A DNA stretch of 7,797 bases. It comes from Rhodoferax sp. GTDB taxonomy: Bacteria > Pseudomonadota > Gammaproteobacteria > Burkholderiales > Burkholderiaceae_C. Position 1 is the first letter of the stretch. Every line of letters starts with the position of its first letter. Position numbers and translations under genes: made by a program. Below are positions 6,244 through 7,797 of the stretch, piece after piece. The DNA is taken from positions 1-7,797 of the forward strand of contig JAIFMR010000147.1 in assembly GCA_020048255.1 (NCBI GenBank), read 5' to 3'. The notes under the pieces were generated by a model. The model searched no databases. It saw nothing but the letters and a program-made list of their open reading frames with translations, and was not told where the DNA came from.

Positions 6244-7486
6244 TGCCATCCTTTTCCCCGAGGGCTCCAGTTGGCATTTTTTGGCAGCCAGCGCCAGCGT
6301 TGTTGTGGTTCGGCTAAACGCGGCGGGAACCCTGCTCGCCACCAATCAGCACGCTGTGAACCTGATCGGCGAGCCGCTGGAGGGAAAGCCCTGGCACACC
6401 ATGCTGCTCAATTTTGGGGGGCCGCCGGTGCTGCAGGATTGGCTTGCCAAACCTGCGCGACCCCGCCTTTTGAATATCAAGACCGCAGCCGGCTTGCCGC
6501 AGACGCTGGAGGTGACAGTGGTGCCCGATGGCGCGGATTACCTCCTGTTTGGCGAAGTGAATGCAGCTGAGCAGGCGCGGCTAAGCCGAGAATTGCTGCA
6601 ACTCAACCACGAGCTCGATCACATGAGCCGCGAGCTCACGCTCAAGAATGACGATCTGGTCAAGACCCAGAGCCAACTGATGCAGTCGGAAAAACTGGCG
6701 TCTATTGGACTGCTGGCTGGCGGAGTTGCCCACGAAATCAACAACCCGTTGGCCGTCGTTAAATCCAATCTGGGGCGTTTGAAACAGTACGTCAATATGC
6801 TGCTCGCCGTCATCCGTGCCTCTGATGCACTTGGAGATAATGCCGCCGGTGCAACGCCGGCATGGGCCGCCCTGCAATCCCTCAAGCTGGAGATTGATTT
6901 GCCCTTTGTCACGGAGGACGTGGTATGTCTGCTGGCAGAGTGCAGCGCGAGCCTCGACCGGGTGGAGACGATAGTGCGTGGACTCAGGGATTTTTCGCGC
7001 ATTGATGTCAGGGAAACCTGGGCGTTCGAGGACATCCACCAGGCTTTGGAAAGCGCGCTTGCCGCCGTCGGGCCAGACCTCACATCCCGATGTGAGGTCT
7101 TCAAGGAATATGGCGACATAGCACCCGTGCAGTGCATGCGCAGCGAGATATGCCAGGTCTTCATCAACCTGCTGGTCAACGCGGCGCAAGCCATGAAAGA
7201 CCCGGGCGCGATCACCATTCGTACCGGGCAAGAGAAATCAGAGGCATGGATCGAGATTGCCGACACCGGCCAGGGTATAAGCCCGACAGATTTGTCCCTC
7301 ATCTTTGACCCGTTCTTTACGACCCGGCCGGTGGGTCAAGGCACCGGCCTGGGCCTGGCGGTTGGCTATGCCATTGTCCAGTGGCATCATGGCCGGATTG
7401 ATGTGACCAGCGTGTTAGGTTCTGGAACCACTTTTCGCGTCTGGCTACCACTCGTGCAACCGATCAAAGTGACGCCAACACCATAG
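6233..7486 (+). CDS. Soluble PAS sensor histidine kinase
   Basis: 417 residues, no membrane segment. An N-terminal PAS-like domain (about 8-105) is followed by a coiled coil (about 113-156), a dimerisation/phospho-acceptor domain with His167 in GVAHEINNPLAVV, and an HATPase domain with N box LLVNAA (Asn316), G1 DTGQG (Asp344), F box IFDPFFTT and G2 GTGLGLA (from 370). All catalytic boxes are intact; the HEINNP style fits the NtrB/DctB-like kinase class. I chose GTG6233 because it lies 11 bases inside the preceding gene's end. The next upstream in-frame ATG at 6077 would overlap that gene by 167 bases and encode residues that are its shadow. ATG6243 is out of frame. The overlap implies tight co-expression with the B12 protein, so that protein may be its input. 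No response regulator lies in the window, so the partner is elsewhere. Kinase activity is well supported; the signal is inferred. Confidence 0.92.
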   Translation: MSADAILFPEGSSWHFLAASASVVVVRLNAAGTLLATNQHAVNLIGEPLEGKPWHTMLLNFGGPPVLQDWLAKPARPRLLNIKTAAGLPQTLEVTVVPDGADYLLFGEVNAAEQARLSRELLQLNHELDHMSRELTLKNDDLVKTQSQLMQSEKLASIGLLAGGVAHEINNPLAVVKSNLGRLKQYVNMLLAVIRASDALGDNAAGATPAWAALQSLKLEIDLPFVTEDVVCLLAECSASLDRVETIVRGLRDFSRIDVRETWAFEDIHQALESALAAVGPDLTSRCEVFKEYGDIAPVQCMRSEICQVFINLLVNAAQAMKDPGAITIRTGQEKSEAWIEIADTGQGISPTDLSLIFDPFFTTRPVGQGTGLGLAVGYAIVQWHHGRIDVTSVLGSGTTFRVWLPLVQPIKVTPTP

Positions 7487-7503
7487 ACGTTAACGCACTT
7501 CCC

Positions 7504-7699
7504 CTACCCAGACGCGCCGCCAGTGGCCCACTCAAGCGCGTCCGGGATTGATATGGGGGGATCGAACCACTGAGTGGCTTTGCGTGCTGCGATGATGCGC
7601 ACGGATTGAAGGCATGGGCGACGTCGGCGAAATCAAACCCTCGTTCCTGGAAACAGAGTCCCCCGGTGCGATACTTGGCTTCGTGAGTTTGGAATGCCT
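7504..7699 (-). pseudogene. Internally deleted, frameshifted BrnT-family toxin remnant
   Basis: Reading the - strand, one frame gives FQTHEAKYR (from about 7693) and then RGFDFADVAHAF (ending near 7608). This resembles the N-terminal half of BrnT ribonuclease toxins (F-x-W-D-x-A-K-x-R, then KHGFDFADA-x-x-VF). A second frame from 7602 to the TAG at 7506-7504 gives VRIIAARKAT, resembling the BrnT C-terminal RIISARKATRRE motif. The two parts abut in different frames, so the central part is missing and the gene is dead. The KH of the KHG motif is also lost. The tail (PDALEWATGG) could hold traces of a following BrnA antitoxin, but this is very weak. No intact toxin-antitoxin pair is present. The identification rests on remembered family motifs. 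Confidence 0.45.
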
Positions 7700-7797
7700 G
7701 TCCCTTGCAGATACAACCGTCATCCAGTGGCAAAGCACGGCTGGAAACGGCGTGCACTTTCACATTGCGCTACTTTTATGAATGAGCCAGACGCCTT

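Noticed and set aside
6581..7302. Two long - strand frames opposite the kinase
   Set aside because: They are antisense to intact kinase motifs and show no domain of their own.
7511..7542. Terminator after the kinase (GACGCG / CGCGTC with an inner AGTG-GCC-CACT hairpin)
   Set aside because: There is no T tract, the loop is long, and the sequence overlaps the toxin remnant.

Overview
The window looks like a chromosomal stretch from a betaproteobacterium, most likely the Comamonadaceae (Rhodoferax/Polaromonas type). The reasons are the moderately high GC, the domain styles, and two short AT-rich intergenic repeats (near 3811 and 4116) that resemble, from memory, repeats common in that family. 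The taxonomic call is an inference. All intact genes are on the + strand and nearly all are sensory or signalling genes.

Layout. Bases 1-94 hold the 3' end of an unidentified gene overlapping the next one. Bases 81-1562 encode a bacteriophytochrome photosensory core (PAS-GAF-PHY) that keeps the biliverdin-binding Cys and the chromophore-pocket residues but stops just after PHY, with no output domain. After a 222-base gap with a possible folded leader, 1785-3785 encodes a membrane Cache-PAS-GGDEF diguanylate cyclase with intact catalytic and inhibitory sites. A 515-base intergenic stretch follows; it holds a 93-base attC-like palindrome and two similar AT-rich repeats.

Bases 4301-7486 form a tight three-gene operon with overlapping stops and starts: (1) a heme oxygenase fused to a roughly 220-residue C-terminal region I do not recognise; (2) a free-standing cobalamin-binding protein with the W-x9-EH and E-x-H-x-x-G motifs of CarH-type B12 photoreceptors but no DNA-binding domain; (3) a soluble PAS histidine kinase with complete catalytic boxes. 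The window ends with what looks like an internally deleted BrnT-type toxin gene on the - strand.

How they may work together (inference). The heme oxygenase could make biliverdin for the phytochrome. The phytochrome, lacking its own output, would have to signal through another protein, and the adjacent diguanylate cyclase is one candidate. The B12 protein, made in the same operon as the kinase, could be a detachable light or cobalamin sensor for it. The region would then be a light-sensing island using two chromophores, a bilin and adenosylcobalamin. The heme oxygenase / CarH-like protein / histidine kinase operon is the most novel part. No response regulator lies in the window.
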